Positions 30,886-42,543 of a stretch of 64,000 nucleotides of DNA are shown here, in pieces. The stretch is from the NCBI RefSeq assembly GCF_001656035.1, contig NZ_CP010029.1:2525309-2589308 (forward strand), in the 5' to 3' direction. How positions within the stretch are numbered: the stretch's first letter is position 1; each line of letters starts with the position of its first letter. Source of the stretch: Yersinia entomophaga (lineage in GTDB: Bacteria > Pseudomonadota > Gammaproteobacteria > Enterobacterales > Enterobacteriaceae). The notes under the pieces are model-generated. The model did not search any database. It was given only the letters and a program-made list of their open reading frames with translations, and was not told the DNA's origin. The translations under genes and the position numbers were made by a program.

Positions 30886-31572
30886 ATGCTAACAATCACC
30901 GGGCTATGTTGGCTATGCCGACAACCGTTACATCTGGCTTTTCACGGAATTTGCTGTTTCTGTTTACGTCATTTACCCATGCCGCCACCCTGCTGTTTTC
31001 GCTGTGGCTTGCCCTCATCACAGCCCGAACTACCCTGCGGTCGCTGCCTACAGCAACCACGGCCATGGCAGCGGATACTGTTCATCGGGGATTATCAACC
31101 GCCGTTAAGTACGCTAATAAAAATGCTGAAATTTAAGGGTTTTTCACAATTAGCGCCGGTTTTGGCTCGCTTGATATTCTTACGCTGGCGAACGATAAAA
31201 TACGCCGATAGTGCGGCAATCAAGCCTCAGCGGTTGATCAGCGTGCCGTTACATCACCAGCGCTGCTGGCAGAGAGGTTTTAATCAAAGCGATTTATTGG
31301 CGCGACCTTTGGCTCGCTGGCTAGGCTGCGATTATCATCCTGACAGTCTAAAACGCCTGTCTGCCGCGCCACCGCAGCGGCAGCTCACCGCCAGCGCGCG
31401 CCGGAAGAATCTAAGGGGAATATTTCGCCTTACCGAAGATTTTTGCGGTCAGCACGTCGTATTACTGGATGATGTTGTGACAACGGGCAGCACGGTTGCC
31501 GAGATAGGCGCTATGCTGCGGGAACAGAAGGTAAGCTCATTGCAGGTCTGGTGTATTTGCCGCACCTTGTAG
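30886..31572 (+). CDS. gntX: GntX, ComF-family phosphoribosyltransferase-like protein
   Basis: 228 residues from ATG 30886 (MLTITGLCWLC), eight bases after AAGGA. A nearby ATG at 30880 is too close to that site, and the very long upstream open frame is antisense to bioH. N-terminal cysteine pairs (CWLC, CCFC, CFRCG, CGRC) suggest a zinc ribbon; the C-terminal PRPP-binding motif is VVLLDDVVTTGST. The family is required for DNA uptake in naturally competent bacteria (ComF); in E. coli a role in DNA utilisation has been proposed. Confidence 0.93.
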   Translation: MLTITGLCWLCRQPLHLAFHGICCFCLRHLPMPPPCCFRCGLPSSQPELPCGRCLQQPRPWQRILFIGDYQPPLSTLIKMLKFKGFSQLAPVLARLIFLRWRTIKYADSAAIKPQRLISVPLHHQRCWQRGFNQSDLLARPLARWLGCDYHPDSLKRLSAAPPQRQLTASARRKNLRGIFRLTEDFCGQHVVLLDDVVTTGSTVAEIGAMLREQKVSSLQVWCICRTL

Positions 31573-31631
31573 TCACGGCGTCAATGGGCGTATTATAACC
31601 GACAAGAGCAGTCAACTATTGAGCTAATGCC

Positions 31632-32207
31632 ATGATCAAAATAACAGATGCAGCACAATCTCATTTTGCCAAATTGCTGGCAAATCAAGAAGAAGGTACC
31701 CAAATCCGCGTATTTGTGATCAACCCAGGTACTCCAACGGCGGAATGTGGTGTGTCCTATTGCCCGCCGGATGCGGTTGAGGCCACAGATACCGAGCTAA
31801 AATTCGAGCAATTATCCGCCTATGTGGATGAATTGAGCGTACCTTATCTGCAGGATGCTGAAATCGACTTCGTTACCGATCAGTTAGGCTCGCAGTTAAC
31901 CCTGAAAGCGCCTAATGCCAAAATGCGGAAAGTGGATGATTCTGCACCGCTGATGGAACGGGTAGAGTACGTTTTGCAGTCGCAGATTAACCCACAGCTG
32001 GCTGGCCACGGTGGTCGCGTTACGCTGATGGAAATCACCGATGACGGGCTGGCAATTCTTCAGTTCGGTGGCGGTTGTAACGGATGTTCGATGGTCGATG
32101 TGACCCTGAAAGAAGGCATCGAAAAAGAGCTGTTACAGAAATTCCCTGAATTGAAAGGGGTAAGAGACCTGACCGAGCATCAGCGCGGCGAGCATTCTTA
32201 TTACTGA
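31632..32207 (+). CDS. nfuA: NfuA, Fe-S cluster carrier protein
   Basis: 191 residues. An N-terminal degenerate A-type carrier domain is followed by a C-terminal Nfu domain with Cys149-x-x-Cys152 ([11 protein letters not shown]), the positions used in E. coli to hold a [4Fe-4S] cluster. Delivers clusters to aconitase and other targets under iron or oxidant stress. In E. coli gntT lies between nfuA and malQ; here it is absent and malQ follows convergently. Confidence 0.96.
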   Translation: MIKITDAAQSHFAKLLANQEEGTQIRVFVINPGTPTAECGVSYCPPDAVEATDTELKFEQLSAYVDELSVPYLQDAEIDFVTDQLGSQLTLKAPNAKMRKVDDSAPLMERVEYVLQSQINPQLAGHGGRVTLMEITDDGLAILQFGGGCNGCSMVDVTLKEGIEKELLQKFPELKGVRDLTEHQRGEHSYY

Positions 32208-32273
32208 TTCCGTTGTCTTAAACTGGCAATGGCAACTCTCACTGCCGTTGCCTAATTGAGAAACGCTGGAAAA

Positions 32274-32309
32274 TAAAGGGGGTCGACTCATCATCGGCTC
32301 CCCTTTTTA
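32274..32309. terminator. Terminator between nfuA and malQ
   Basis: AAAGGGG...CGA pairs with TCG...CCCCTTT around CTCATCA, followed by a T run. A second hairpin (GGCAATGGCA with TGCCGTTGCC, 32225-32252) lies just before it. Located between convergent genes. Confidence 0.75.
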
Positions 32310-32351
32310 ATTTCTACCCTTCAACGAATGGCATCGGATAAACGCTGATGG

Positions 32352-34451
32352 TTAACCCGCAGAGACATTCTTGCGCCGCTTATCCAAATCCTTCAAAAGA
32401 CGGTTAACCCGCTGATCGGCAAACATCTCCTCTAAAGAATGGGTCAGCTTACGACGCCAGTTCGGATACTCATCGCTGGTGCCGGGAATATTGACCGGCG
32501 CTGCCATATCTAACCAGTCTTCCGGCTGTAATCCCAACAACGCGCTGGCGCTATCTGCCACATAGCGTTGTAGACCTCTATTTAACGTTGGACTCATCGC
32601 TAGCAGCGCCGCCTTGCGGCCGACTTTCTTCGGTACGCAGCCATAATGGTGCAAACCTTCCAGCAGGCCTTGCTTGGCTCTTTCCCGATCCGCATACAAC
32701 TGTTTGAGAATCTGCTGGTCTGGGTACAAACCCAGCTTATTGCCCAAAGTCAGATCGTCACTTTGCCAGTAGCCACGCAGCGTCGGTAAATCATGAGTAG
32801 TAATAGTCGCCATCGCCTGCACCGGATAAGACTGAGGCGCACGGAAAGTGTTTTCGCTATCTCTTTCAAAGTAGAGCACTTTGTAAGAATAAACACCGCT
32901 ATCCCGCAGCTTGCTGACTATTTCCACCGGCACCGTCCCCAAATCCTCTCCGATCACCATGCAGCGATGACGCTGGCTTTCCAGCGCCAGTACTGCCAAA
33001 AGATCGTCAACCGGATACTTCACATAAGCGCCCTGATCTGCCGTTTCACCATAAGGAATCCACCACAGGCGCAGCAGTGCCATAACATGGTCAATCCGCA
33101 ATGCGCCACAGCTGGTCATATTGGCACGCAGCAAATCAATAAATGGCTGATAGGCTCTGGCTACCATCACGTGAGGATCCATCGGCGGCAACCCCCAGTT
33201 TTGACCTAAAGGGCCAAGAATATCTGGCGGCGCGCCAACCGAGGCTTTCAGGCAATAGAGTTCGCGATCGCACCAGGTTTCCGCGCCGCCTTCGGCTACG
33301 CCAACCGCCAAATCCCGATACAAACCTATCGGCATTTTTTGCTGCTGGCTGTGGCGGAAACACTGGGAAAACTGGCTGGCTGCCAACCACTGCAACCACA
33401 GGTAGAAAGTCACCTCATCACTATGCTGCTGGCAAAACTCCGCCACACCTTCGCCCTGTCCATCGCGGTATTGTTCTGGCCACACCGGCCAGCCCCACAT
33501 AGCAGAATCCTGTTGGCTTAAATGAGCATGTAAAGCATCGAAAGCGGCCTGTTGCTGCAAACTTTTACCGCCCTGCTCCACAAACTGCCGGAAGTCCTGC
33601 ATTTGCTTATCATTGGCTGCTCGCGCCAAAAACAGCGGGAAAGCCAGACGTAAACCGGCCAGTTTCAGCTCTGTCACTTTGGCGTAATCGACCCATTCGG
33701 CGGTGCGGATCGCAGCCAGCGTGCTTTGGGTTTGCGGCAGATGCCACCAGCGCTGAGCTGCTTCACTCTGCTGAAATTCCTCCACGTTGTTCACGTCGAT
33801 ATAAACCACATTCAGCCAGCGACGGGACGAAGGGCTATATGGGCTGGCGCTATTGGGATTGGCCGGATACAACGCATGAATCGGATTTAAGCCGATAAAT
33901 GCACCGCCACGCCCTCCGACCTGTTCAACCATTCGGTCTAAATCGCCGAAATCACCGATACCCCAATTACGCTCCGAACGTAAAGTGTAGAGCTGTACGC
34001 AGGCGCCCCAGAGCTTTTTTCCGGTCAGCAACGCGTCTGGCTCATAGCAACGTTTCGGTGCCACAATGATTGAACATTGCCATTGCTGCGTACCTTGCTC
34101 CAACGCTAGATGATGGTAACCAAGGGGTAACGATGCCGGCAACGTCAGGGTTTTTTGGGCGCTAACGCGCCCTTGATGTGAAATACCCTCTTCTGTCACC
34201 AGTTGCCAGTGATAATCACCTTCACCGCCGATAGCCAGAGTCATCGGGCTTACGTGAGTAAAGACTTTCACCACCGGTAACGGCGTTTTCTCACCCAGCG
34301 AAGGCTGAACGGAATCCGGGCTTCGTCCCATGGCTACCAGCAGTTTCTGCTTGGTTTCCATCGGTATAGCCTGCTGTTTACCGTGGGCATTAATGTAGCT
34401 GGCGGCTATCCCTGCCAGCGTAGCTGCCTGATCGAGCGATTTACGATCCAT
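32352..34451 (-). CDS. malQ: Amylomaltase (4-alpha-glucanotransferase)
   Basis: 699 residues (E. coli 694), GH77. Disproportionates maltodextrins and releases glucose. Family motifs include WGACVQLYTLRSERNWGIGDFGDL, the nucleophile region ALRIDHVMALLRLWWIP and GEDLGTVP. Starts 9 bases after malP ends, forming malPQ. Induced by MalT with maltotriose in E. coli. Confidence 0.96.
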   Translation of the reverse strand: MDRKSLDQAATLAGIAASYINAHGKQQAIPMETKQKLLVAMGRSPDSVQPSLGEKTPLPVVKVFTHVSPMTLAIGGEGDYHWQLVTEEGISHQGRVSAQKTLTLPASLPLGYHHLALEQGTQQWQCSIIVAPKRCYEPDALLTGKKLWGACVQLYTLRSERNWGIGDFGDLDRMVEQVGGRGGAFIGLNPIHALYPANPNSASPYSPSSRRWLNVVYIDVNNVEEFQQSEAAQRWWHLPQTQSTLAAIRTAEWVDYAKVTELKLAGLRLAFPLFLARAANDKQMQDFRQFVEQGGKSLQQQAAFDALHAHLSQQDSAMWGWPVWPEQYRDGQGEGVAEFCQQHSDEVTFYLWLQWLAASQFSQCFRHSQQQKMPIGLYRDLAVGVAEGGAETWCDRELYCLKASVGAPPDILGPLGQNWGLPPMDPHVMVARAYQPFIDLLRANMTSCGALRIDHVMALLRLWWIPYGETADQGAYVKYPVDDLLAVLALESQRHRCMVIGEDLGTVPVEIVSKLRDSGVYSYKVLYFERDSENTFRAPQSYPVQAMATITTHDLPTLRGYWQSDDLTLGNKLGLYPDQQILKQLYADRERAKQGLLEGLHHYGCVPKKVGRKAALLAMSPTLNRGLQRYVADSASALLGLQPEDWLDMAAPVNIPGTSDEYPNWRRKLTHSLEEMFADQRVNRLLKDLDKRRKNVSAG

Positions 34452-34460
34452 GCAGTCTCC

Positions 34461-36866
34461 TTAACGTTTGGCTTGCCAGATTCGCTGCTGATAATCGCGA
34501 ATCGAACGATCGGAACTAAACATTCCTACCCGCGCGGTATTAAGAATGGTGCGACGAGTCCATTCCTCTTTATCACGATACAGTGCATCAATCTGCTGTT
34601 GAGCCTCACAATATGAAGCAAAATCAGCCAGTACCAGATATGGATCGCCCCCTTCACGCAGGCTATGCAGCATCATATCGAAAGCGTGTTTATCACCGTT
34701 GCTGAAGGCACCGCTGGCCAGTTCGTCCAAAATACTCTTCAGATGCGCATCGGCTTTCAAGACTTTCAGTGGCTGGTAGCCTTTCGCCAAAATAGCTTTA
34801 ACCTGCTCGACGGTGTTACCAAAGATAAAGATATTCTCATCACCGACCTGCTCGGCAATTTCAACGTTAGCGCCGTCCAGCGTGCCCACAGTTAAAGCGC
34901 CGTTCAATGCCAACTTCATGTTACCGGTGCCCGATGCCTCTTTACCGGCAGTGGAAATCTGTTCAGAAACATCTGCCGCCGGAATCATCAGCTCGGCTAC
35001 GGAGACTTTATAATCAGGAATAAATACAACTTTCAGACGATCTTTGACGATCGGATCGTTATTGATCTTCTCGGCCGCCTGATTAATGGCGTAAATGATA
35101 TTTTTCGCCAGGTAATAGCCCGGTGCCGCTTTTGCACCAAACAGGAAGACCCGCGGGGCAATATCCAGATTAGGATTATCGCGAATCTGGCGATACAGCG
35201 ACAGAATATGCAGTAAATTCAAATGCTGCCGCTTGTACTCGTGCAGGCGCTTAATCTGCACGTCAAAGATGGCATCTGGATTCAGCGTAATTCCCATAGT
35301 GCGATGGACGTATTCGGCAAGTTTTACCTTGTTGTCGTACTTAATCTGCTGATAGCGCGCACGGAATTTTTTATCCTCGGCGTAGGGCTCCAGCCCTTCC
35401 AGCACATCCAGATTGTTCGCCCATTCCACTTTTAAAGTTTCGTCGATCAACGAAGAAAGGGCCGGATTACACTGTTTTAGCCAGCGGCGCGGCGTAATAC
35501 CGTTGGTTACGTTATGGAATTTTTCTGGCCACAGCTGGAAGTATTCCGGGAACAAATCTTTAACCACCAAATCCGAATGTAGTTGCGCCACGCCGTTCAC
35601 CGCGAAACCGCTGACCACACACAGGTTTGCCATACGTACCTGTTTATCATGATGTACGGCCAGTTTTGCCCACACCGCTTTATCCCCAGGCCACTGTTTA
35701 TCCACCCGTTTTTTAAACTGAGCGTTGATTTGCTTGATGATGGCAAAGTGGCGCGGCAACAGGCTACGCACCAATTTTTCATCCCAACATTCAAGGGCTT
35801 CCGGCATCAGTGTATGGTTGGTATAAGCGAAGGTTTTACTGGTAATAGCCCAGGCAGCATCCCAGCTCAACTGATGTTCATCCAACAGCACTCGCAGCAT
35901 TTCAGGAATAGCGATGGTTGGGTGGGTATCATTCAGCTGAATCACTTCATATTCAGGCAGATCGGCCAGTGTACGTCCGGCGGCGTGATGTTTGCGTAAA
36001 ATATCTGCCACGGAACAGGCGCACTGGAAGTATTGCTGCATCAGACGCAGACGCTTTCCGGCCAGATGATTATCGTTGGGATACAGAACCTTAGTCAGTT
36101 TTTCCGCATCAATACCGTTTTGTTCGGCTAGCAGGAATTTACCGTCGTTAAACTTAGTCAGATCAAACGGATGAACGTGGGTTGCCTGCCATAAACGCAG
36201 GGGCTGAGTCACCCCATTGCGGAAGCCCAATACCGGTAAATCCCAGGCTTCACCGCGCAGCGTAAAATCTGGACGCCAAAGCTGACGACCATCGGCCTGT
36301 TTTTCCAGCTTGCCACCGAAACTCACGTCCACCGCCAGCGCCGCATTATGACGGAACCACGGGTAGCTCTCGCGCTCCCAGTTGTCTGGCGCTTCCTGCT
36401 GCTTTCCTTCGCTAAATGACTGACGGAACAGCCCATATTGATAGTTCAGCCCATAGCCCGTCGCCGGTTGCTCCACCGTTGCCATCGAATCGAGGAAACA
36501 GGCCGCCAAACGTCCCAGACCACCGTTACCCAAAGCCGGATCGGTTTCCTGCTCCAGCAAGTCGGCCAGATTGACCTGCTGCTCTGCCAGCAGTTTCTCA
36601 ACGGTTTCATACCAGCCGAGGTTGATAAGATTATTTGCCGTCAAGCGACCAATCAGGAATTCCATTGAGATGTAATTCACATGGCGCTGCGTTTTTTGCA
36701 CTTTAGTCGGCGCCGGTTGAGCCGCCAACTGTTCGGCCAATGCCGCGCTGACCGCCTGCCACCATTGGTGCTGGGTCATCTGCTGGGCCGAACTGAGGCC
36801 AAAGCGCTGCCACTGACGGGTCAGTGCTGCCAGAAAATCATCCTTCTTTAGCATGGGCTGTGACAT
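34461..36866 (-). CDS. malP: Maltodextrin phosphorylase
   Basis: 801 residues from ATG 36866 ([15 protein letters not shown]), matching the E. coli MSQP start; 24 further upstream codons are open but not conserved. GT35 phosphorylase with pyridoxal phosphate bound at the Lys in [27 protein letters not shown]. Cleaves maltodextrins to glucose-1-phosphate. First gene of malPQ, divergent from malT. About 46% identity to GlgP would be expected and the two share the same landmark motifs in the window. Confidence 0.96.
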   Translation of the reverse strand: MSQPMLKKDDFLAALTRQWQRFGLSSAQQMTQHQWWQAVSAALAEQLAAQPAPTKVQKTQRHVNYISMEFLIGRLTANNLINLGWYETVEKLLAEQQVNLADLLEQETDPALGNGGLGRLAACFLDSMATVEQPATGYGLNYQYGLFRQSFSEGKQQEAPDNWERESYPWFRHNAALAVDVSFGGKLEKQADGRQLWRPDFTLRGEAWDLPVLGFRNGVTQPLRLWQATHVHPFDLTKFNDGKFLLAEQNGIDAEKLTKVLYPNDNHLAGKRLRLMQQYFQCACSVADILRKHHAAGRTLADLPEYEVIQLNDTHPTIAIPEMLRVLLDEHQLSWDAAWAITSKTFAYTNHTLMPEALECWDEKLVRSLLPRHFAIIKQINAQFKKRVDKQWPGDKAVWAKLAVHHDKQVRMANLCVVSGFAVNGVAQLHSDLVVKDLFPEYFQLWPEKFHNVTNGITPRRWLKQCNPALSSLIDETLKVEWANNLDVLEGLEPYAEDKKFRARYQQIKYDNKVKLAEYVHRTMGITLNPDAIFDVQIKRLHEYKRQHLNLLHILSLYRQIRDNPNLDIAPRVFLFGAKAAPGYYLAKNIIYAINQAAEKINNDPIVKDRLKVVFIPDYKVSVAELMIPAADVSEQISTAGKEASGTGNMKLALNGALTVGTLDGANVEIAEQVGDENIFIFGNTVEQVKAILAKGYQPLKVLKADAHLKSILDELASGAFSNGDKHAFDMMLHSLREGGDPYLVLADFASYCEAQQQIDALYRDKEEWTRRTILNTARVGMFSSDRSIRDYQQRIWQAKR

Positions 36867-36956
36867 AGGGAAGTCTCTATCCTGTGAGTGGGGTAATTTT
36901 ACCCTTATCCTGCCGAGGAGAATCGGCAAGAGCATCATCCTGGTAAGGGATTAGCT

Positions 36957-36966
36957 GGGGATGAGT
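36957..36966 (+). promoter_or_regulatory. Candidate MalT box between malP and malT
   Basis: GGGGATGAGT matches the MalT box consensus GGGGA(T/G)GAGG at 9 of 10 positions, about 90 bases upstream of malP. Another partial match (GGATGATG on the minus strand) lies near 36935-36942. A CRP half-site TGTGA occurs at 36986-36990. Expected control: MalT and CRP activation of malPQ. Confidence 0.5.
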
Positions 36967-37141
36967 CGCAGGGCGTAGCTAAAAATGTGATCAGGTGCAA
37001 CTTACGACCATAGGAAGTATTAACGTTATTGCAATAATTTGGCCGTTATCAGACCTTAACAGGGCTGATTAATTACGAGGCTTAAAATAATTATCCCTAT
37101 GAATCCGCCGGTCTGTCGTTGCCATTTGAGTCTGGAATAAT

Positions 37142-39856
37142 ATGCTGATCCCTTCAAAACTGAGCCGCCCGGTACGGCTGCAAAATACCGTTGTGCGCGA
37201 TCGCCTATTGGCCAAACTTTCTGCGGCAGCGAACTATCGCCTGACGCTGGTGAATTGCCCGGCGGGGTACGGTAAAACCACGCTGGTTGCCCAATGGGCA
37301 GCGGGGCAATCCAACCTCGGCTGGTATTCACTGGATGAAAGCGACAATCAACCTGAACGTTTCGCTACCTATCTGGTCGCGGCGGTGCAACAGGCCACCG
37401 GTGGACATTGCAGCAAGAGCGAAGCGCTCAGCCAAAAACATCAATATGCCAATCTTTCGGCGCTGTTCGCCCAATTATTTGTGGAACTGTCCGACTGGGA
37501 CGGGCCGCTGTATCTGGTGATTGATGACTATCATCTGATCACCAACGACGCCATTCATGAAGCCATGCGCTTTTTCCTGCGCCATCAGCCTGAAAACCTC
37601 ACGCTGCTGATTTTGTCCCGCACGCTGCCGCCTTTGGGCATCGCCAATCTGCGGGTGCGCGATCAGTTACTGGAATTGGGTATTCAACAGTTGGCGTTTA
37701 ATCATCAGGAAGCGCAGCAATTCTTTGATTGCCGCTTGCCAGTACCATTAGATCAAGGAGATAGCAGCCGCCTGTGTGACGAAGTGGAAGGTTGGGCTAC
37801 GGCTTTGCAGCTTATCGCCCTTTCCTCTCGTCAACCCAATTCATCGGCGCAAAAATCCGCTAAACGTCTGGCTGGGTTAAATGCCAGCCATCTATCCGAT
37901 TATCTGGTAGATGAAGTATTGGATCAGGTTGATGCTAATGCTCGTGCATTTTTGCTACGTTGTTCGGTGCTGCGTTCAATGAACGATGCGCTGATTGTGC
38001 GTCTGACCGGCGAAGACAACGGCCAGCAACGGCTGGAAGAATTGGAACGACAGGGGCTATTCATTCACCGAATGGATGACACTGGCGAATGGTTCTGTTT
38101 CCATCCGCTGTTTGCCACTTTCCTGCGTCAACGCTGCCAGTGGGAACTGGCGTTGGAGCTACCGGATCTTCACCACGCCGCGGCTGAAGGTTGGATGGCG
38201 CTGGGTTATCCCGCTGAAGCTATTCACCATGCGCTAGCGGCTGGCGATGTGGGGATGCTGCGGGATATTCTGCTGCAACACGCCTGGTCACTTTTCAATC
38301 ACAGCGAATTGGCGCTGCTAGAACAATGCCTTAGCGCACTACCTTATTCTTTGCTGATACAAAATCCTGAACTGGCGCTGCTACAAGCCTGGCTGGCGCA
38401 AAGTCAGCATCGCTATAGTGAAGTTAACACTCTGCTCGGTCAGGCCGAAACGGCGATGCTGGAACGTAAAATTCCGATTGATGCTGCGCTCAGCGCCGAA
38501 TTTGACGCACTGCGAGCGCAGGTAGCCATTAACGCAGGCAAGCCAGATGAAGCGGAAAAACTGGCAACCGATGCGCTGAAATACCTGCCGATGGCCAGTT
38601 ACTACAGCCGAATTGTGGCAACCTCCGTCACAGGTGAAGTGCATCACTGCAAAGGTGAACTGGCTCGCGCGCTGCCAATGATGCAGCAAACTGAGCAAAT
38701 GGCGCGCCGCCACCAGGCCTATCACTACGCGTTGTGGGCTCTACTGCAACAGAGTGAAATTCTGATTGCCCAAGGCTTCTTGCAGGCAGCGTTTGAAACT
38801 CAGGAAAAAGCCTTCGAGCTGATACGCGAACAGCACCTTGAGCAATTGCCGATGCATGAATTCTTACTGCGTATTCGCGCGCAGGTGCTGTGGTCGTGGT
38901 CGCGACTGGATGAAGCAGAGGAAGCCGCACGTCAGGGCATCGCTATTCTCGCCAACTATCAGCCACAGCAGCAGTTGCAATGTCTGGCAATGCTCTCCAA
39001 ATGCTCGCTGGCGCGGGGCGATTTAGATAACGCCCATATGTATATTCAACGCTGCGAAGCCTTGATCCACGGCACTCAATACCATCGCGACTGGGTAACC
39101 AATGCGGATAAGCCCAGAGTGATTTACTGGCAAATGACCGGTGATAAAACGGCTGCGGCTAACTGGCTGCGTCAGGCGGAAAAACCGGGCATGGCCGATA
39201 ACCATTTCCTGCAAGGCCAGTGGCGTAATATTGCCAGAGTGCAGATTATGCTCGGTTATTTCGATGAGGCCGAAGTGGTACTCGATGAACTCAACGAAAA
39301 TGCCCGTCGCCTGCGCCTGACCAGCGACCTCAACCGCAACCTGCTGTTAAGTAATATTCTTTACTGGCAAACCGAACGGAAAGGCGAAGCGCAAAAAGCG
39401 CTGATAGAATCTCTGACATTGGCAAACCGCACCGGTTTTATCAGCCACTTTGTGATCGAAGGGGAAGCAATGGCACAGCAGTTACGTCAGCTTATCCAAC
39501 TGAACGCGCTGCCGGAACTGGAACAACATCGTGCTCAACGCATCCTGAAAGACATCAACCAGCATCATCGCCATAAATTTGCTCATTTTGACGAACGCTT
39601 TGTCGATAAGTTACTGACCCATCCGCAGGTGCCAGAATTGATTCGTACCAGCCCGCTGACTCAGCGGGAATGGCAGGTTCTCGGGTTGATTTACTCCGGT
39701 TACAGTAATGAGCAAATAGCCAGTGAACTGGACGTCGCCGCCACCACAATCAAAACCCATATTCGTAATTTGTATCAAAAATTGGGCGTGGCGCACCGTC
39801 AGGAAGCGGTGCAACAAGCGCAGCGATTGCTGCAAATGATGGGATACGGCGTTTAA
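37142..39856 (+). CDS. malT: MalT, ATP/maltotriose-dependent transcriptional activator
   Basis: 904 residues (E. coli 901). STAND-family ATPase: Walker A AGYGKTT at 41-47, Walker B-type [11 protein letters not shown], winged-helix and TPR-like sensor region, C-terminal LuxR-type helix-turn-helix ([47 protein letters not shown]). Activates malPQ and other mal operons. Divergent from malPQ, followed by glpE. Confidence 0.96.
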   Translation: MLIPSKLSRPVRLQNTVVRDRLLAKLSAAANYRLTLVNCPAGYGKTTLVAQWAAGQSNLGWYSLDESDNQPERFATYLVAAVQQATGGHCSKSEALSQKHQYANLSALFAQLFVELSDWDGPLYLVIDDYHLITNDAIHEAMRFFLRHQPENLTLLILSRTLPPLGIANLRVRDQLLELGIQQLAFNHQEAQQFFDCRLPVPLDQGDSSRLCDEVEGWATALQLIALSSRQPNSSAQKSAKRLAGLNASHLSDYLVDEVLDQVDANARAFLLRCSVLRSMNDALIVRLTGEDNGQQRLEELERQGLFIHRMDDTGEWFCFHPLFATFLRQRCQWELALELPDLHHAAAEGWMALGYPAEAIHHALAAGDVGMLRDILLQHAWSLFNHSELALLEQCLSALPYSLLIQNPELALLQAWLAQSQHRYSEVNTLLGQAETAMLERKIPIDAALSAEFDALRAQVAINAGKPDEAEKLATDALKYLPMASYYSRIVATSVTGEVHHCKGELARALPMMQQTEQMARRHQAYHYALWALLQQSEILIAQGFLQAAFETQEKAFELIREQHLEQLPMHEFLLRIRAQVLWSWSRLDEAEEAARQGIAILANYQPQQQLQCLAMLSKCSLARGDLDNAHMYIQRCEALIHGTQYHRDWVTNADKPRVIYWQMTGDKTAAANWLRQAEKPGMADNHFLQGQWRNIARVQIMLGYFDEAEVVLDELNENARRLRLTSDLNRNLLLSNILYWQTERKGEAQKALIESLTLANRTGFISHFVIEGEAMAQQLRQLIQLNALPELEQHRAQRILKDINQHHRHKFAHFDERFVDKLLTHPQVPELIRTSPLTQREWQVLGLIYSGYSNEQIASELDVAATTIKTHIRNLYQKLGVAHRQEAVQQAQRLLQMMGYGV

Positions 39857-39977
39857 CCGACCGCTGATTTTATCTGGCGGACATTTATCCATACCAACCA
39901 ATGGGTCTTTATTGGCATAAAATTGATTACAATAGCGGCATAACCACATTAATCGCCAATAAAAGGGTGTCAGCAGT

Positions 39978-40307
39978 ATGGAACAATTTGAAGCAATCGA
40001 CGTTGAGCAAGCCTACACTCGCTGGAAAGAGGGTCAGGCGGTTCTGGTGGATATTCGCGATCCGCAGAGCTACGAAGCCGGCCATGCGCCGGGCGCATTT
40101 CATTTGACCAACGGCAGTTTGCAGACTTTTATGCAACAAACCGATTTTGACCAGCCGGTGATGGTGATGTGCTATCACGGCAACAGCAGCCGCGGTGCCT
40201 CTCAATACCTGCTGGAGCAAGGTTTCGATGCTGTTTACAGCATTAACGGCGGTTTCGAAGCCTGGGCCAGAAATTACCCGCAAGATGTCGCTACAGACAA
40301 AGCCTGA
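39978..40307 (+). CDS. glpE: GlpE, thiosulfate sulfurtransferase (rhodanese)
   Basis: 109 residues, single rhodanese domain. Active-site loop CYHGNSS (Cys about 65) follows [24 protein letters not shown] is the standard early motif. Transfers sulfur to cyanide or thioredoxin in vitro. First of glpEGR; a 255-base gap with a GC-rich hairpin (GCAAGAGGCC with GGCCTCTGCCTTGC, about 40324-40354) separates it from glpG. Confidence 0.95.
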   Translation: MEQFEAIDVEQAYTRWKEGQAVLVDIRDPQSYEAGHAPGAFHLTNGSLQTFMQQTDFDQPVMVMCYHGNSSRGASQYLLEQGFDAVYSINGGFEAWARNYPQDVATDKA

Positions 40308-40562
40308 TTTACCCCTTTTCCCAATGCAAGAGGCCGCCGCTGGCCTCTGCCTTGCGCCATATTGCATCACCCACAAGAATGATATTAAGCCGACATATTC
40401 ACCTGTCTCGGCGGTTTTCGTTGTTGTGAACTCTGGCTTTTTTTAAACAACAGATGACATCCCTACAGCGAAAAGGGAGAATCAGTTTGCTAACATGCTA
40501 AATTGCTACGATAAAGCTTTAGATATTTTATAAATCATAACGTTAGACGGTAAATTATAAAT

Positions 40563-41399
40563 ATGATTCGTGTGATAGTAATTTCTAACCTACGTCTGGC
40601 GCAGGCCTTTGTGGACTATATGGCCACGCAAAAGGTGATTTTGGAACTCCGACACCAGAGCCAGGATGCAGAAATCTGGCTAAATGAGGATGAAAAACTG
40701 CCTCAGGTTCAGCATGAGCTGGAACAATTTTTATTAGACCCACTCAACCCGCGCTATCAGGCGGCGAGCTGGCAATCGGGCAATCTTCACACCGATATGC
40801 CTTATCAGCGTGTTTCGCTGTTGCAGAATTTACGTAGTCAGGCTGGCCCACTCACCCTCGGTCTGATGGCGGTATGTATTGCAGTCTATATTCTGATGCA
40901 AATCGTTGGCGATAATGCGGTTATGAGCTGGCTGGCCTGGCCGGTAAACAGCAGCCAGTATCTGGAAATCTGGCGTTGGGTCAGCCACGCTGTTCTACAC
41001 TTCTCGCTGATGCATATCCTGTTTAACCTACTGTGGTGGTGGTATTTGGGCGGCCAAATGGAAAAACGCCTCGGCACGGGAAAACTAGTGGTATTAACCC
41101 TTGTTTCTGCCGTATTTAGCGGCTGGGGACAATCCTTATTCAGCGGCTCAAATTTTGGTGGCTTGTCCGGCGTGGTCTACGCCCTGATGGGTTACGTTTG
41201 GCTGACCGGCCAACGGGCGCCGGAGCGGGGAGTCTCTCTCCCTAACGGGTTGATGGCTTTTTCTGTTCTGTGGTTAATCGCCGGATATTTCGATATTTTA
41301 GGTCTGTCGATCGCCAATGCCGCTCACGTTTCTGGTCTGGTCATTGGATTACTGATGGCATTTTGGGATACGCGTAATAGCACCCGAACCACACAATAA
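40563..41399 (+). CDS. glpG: GlpG, rhomboid intramembrane serine protease
   Basis: 278 residues. Cytosolic N-domain (residues 1-90), then six membrane helices; [14 protein letters not shown] in the second, catalytic Ser in [11 protein letters not shown] and catalytic His in [12 protein letters not shown]. Cleaves unstable membrane segments. Starts at 40563 with glpR 33 bases downstream. Confidence 0.96.
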   Translation: MIRVIVISNLRLAQAFVDYMATQKVILELRHQSQDAEIWLNEDEKLPQVQHELEQFLLDPLNPRYQAASWQSGNLHTDMPYQRVSLLQNLRSQAGPLTLGLMAVCIAVYILMQIVGDNAVMSWLAWPVNSSQYLEIWRWVSHAVLHFSLMHILFNLLWWWYLGGQMEKRLGTGKLVVLTLVSAVFSGWGQSLFSGSNFGGLSGVVYALMGYVWLTGQRAPERGVSLPNGLMAFSVLWLIAGYFDILGLSIANAAHVSGLVIGLLMAFWDTRNSTRTTQ

Positions 41400-41432
41400 C
41401 GGTCCGTAAACCGGGCAAATTAGGGGATTATC

Positions 41433-42191
41433 GTGAAGCAAACGCAGCGACATGATGCGATTATTGAACTGGTGCGCCTTCAGGGTTATGTCAGCACTGA
41501 AGAACTGGTAGAACACTTTGCTGTTAGTCCGCAAACCATTCGGCGTGACCTGAATGATTTGGCCGATCAAAATAAAATTCATCGCCATCACGGCGGCGCA
41601 GCGCTGCCTTCCAGTTCGGTCAACGCGGCCTATAACGACCGAAAAGTCATGTGGTCTGAGGAAAAAGCGCGTATTGCTCAACGAGTTGCCAGCCAGATTC
41701 CCGATGGCGCAACGCTGTTTATCGATATCGGCACCACGCCAGAAGCCGTGGCTCACGCGCTGCTCAATCATAAAAATCTTCGCGTCGTGACCAATAATCT
41801 AAACGTTGCGACCTTACTCACCGCTAAAGAAGATTTCCGCCTGATTCTGGCCGGTGGCGAAGTGCGAACCCGTGACGGCGGCATTATTGGCGAGGCCACG
41901 CTGGATTTCATCTCCCAGTTCCGTCTGGATTACGGCATTTTAGGCATCAGCGGTATCGATATGGACGGCTCTTTGCTTGAGTTCGATTATCACGAAGTAC
42001 GCACCAAACGCGCGATTATCGAAAACTCCCGCTGCGTGATGTTGGTCACCGACCACTCCAAATTTGGCCGTAATGCGATGGTAAATCTGGGAAATATGAA
42101 TTTAATCGACTACCTGTTTACCGATCAGCAGCCCCCTGCCAGCGTGATGAAAATCATTGAGCAGCATGATGTGCAGCTAGAACTGTGTTAA
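41433..42191 (+). CDS. glpR: GlpR, glycerol-3-phosphate regulon repressor
   Basis: 252 residues, DeoR family. N-terminal helix-turn-helix (RHDAIIELVRLQGYVSTEELVEHFAVSPQTIRRDLNDL), C-terminal sugar-phosphate sensor with GTTPEAVAHAL, GGEVRTRDGGIIG. Starts with GTG. Represses glpD and other glp genes when glycerol-3-phosphate is low. Downstream of glpG and 352 bases upstream of glpD, same strand. Confidence 0.96.
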   Translation: MKQTQRHDAIIELVRLQGYVSTEELVEHFAVSPQTIRRDLNDLADQNKIHRHHGGAALPSSSVNAAYNDRKVMWSEEKARIAQRVASQIPDGATLFIDIGTTPEAVAHALLNHKNLRVVTNNLNVATLLTAKEDFRLILAGGEVRTRDGGIIGEATLDFISQFRLDYGILGISGIDMDGSLLEFDYHEVRTKRAIIENSRCVMLVTDHSKFGRNAMVNLGNMNLIDYLFTDQQPPASVMKIIEQHDVQLELC

Positions 42192-42233
42192 TTCCCGCCC
42201 TCTGGCTCACCCAATAAGACTTGAACTACAATC

Positions 42234-42249
42234 AGGGGCTTCGGCCCCT
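42234..42249 (+). terminator. UUCG hairpin after glpR
   Basis: AGGGGC pairs with GCCCCT around a TTCG tetraloop, 43 bases after glpR. No clear T run follows, so termination may be partial. Confidence 0.5.
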
Positions 42250-42459
42250 ATTGACGATATTTACCCACACTTTCGCCGCTATTCCCTGCCATTTCTCTCA
42301 AGTTAGACACCCAAGACTTCACCTATAATCTATCTATAAGACGGTAAAAACGCTTCCCGCAAAGGAAGTTTGCTTCGCTGCACTGATTACATCTTTAAAA
42401 TGAACCCGCAACAAAACTGTTACCTTCATCACGCATAAATGTTTTTCTTTGGTTAACTC

Positions 42460-42510
42460 TTGGCTTGTTTGTTGGTTTTTGATTACAATCGTGAGCGAAA
42501 ACGAACATTA
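42460..42510 (+). promoter_or_regulatory. glpD: Candidate glpD promoter with GlpR operator-like sites
   Basis: TTGGCT (42460-42465) and TACAAT (42484-42489) are 18 bases apart. Directly after, GTGAGCGAAAACGAACAT (42491-42508) resembles the GlpR palindrome, with a perfect CGAACAT half. Another CGAACAT lies at 42522-42528, just before the ribosome-binding site. Consistent with repression of glpD by GlpR. Confidence 0.5.
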
Positions 42511-42543
42511 AAGAGCTGTTTCGAACATCTGGAGGAAGGTTAC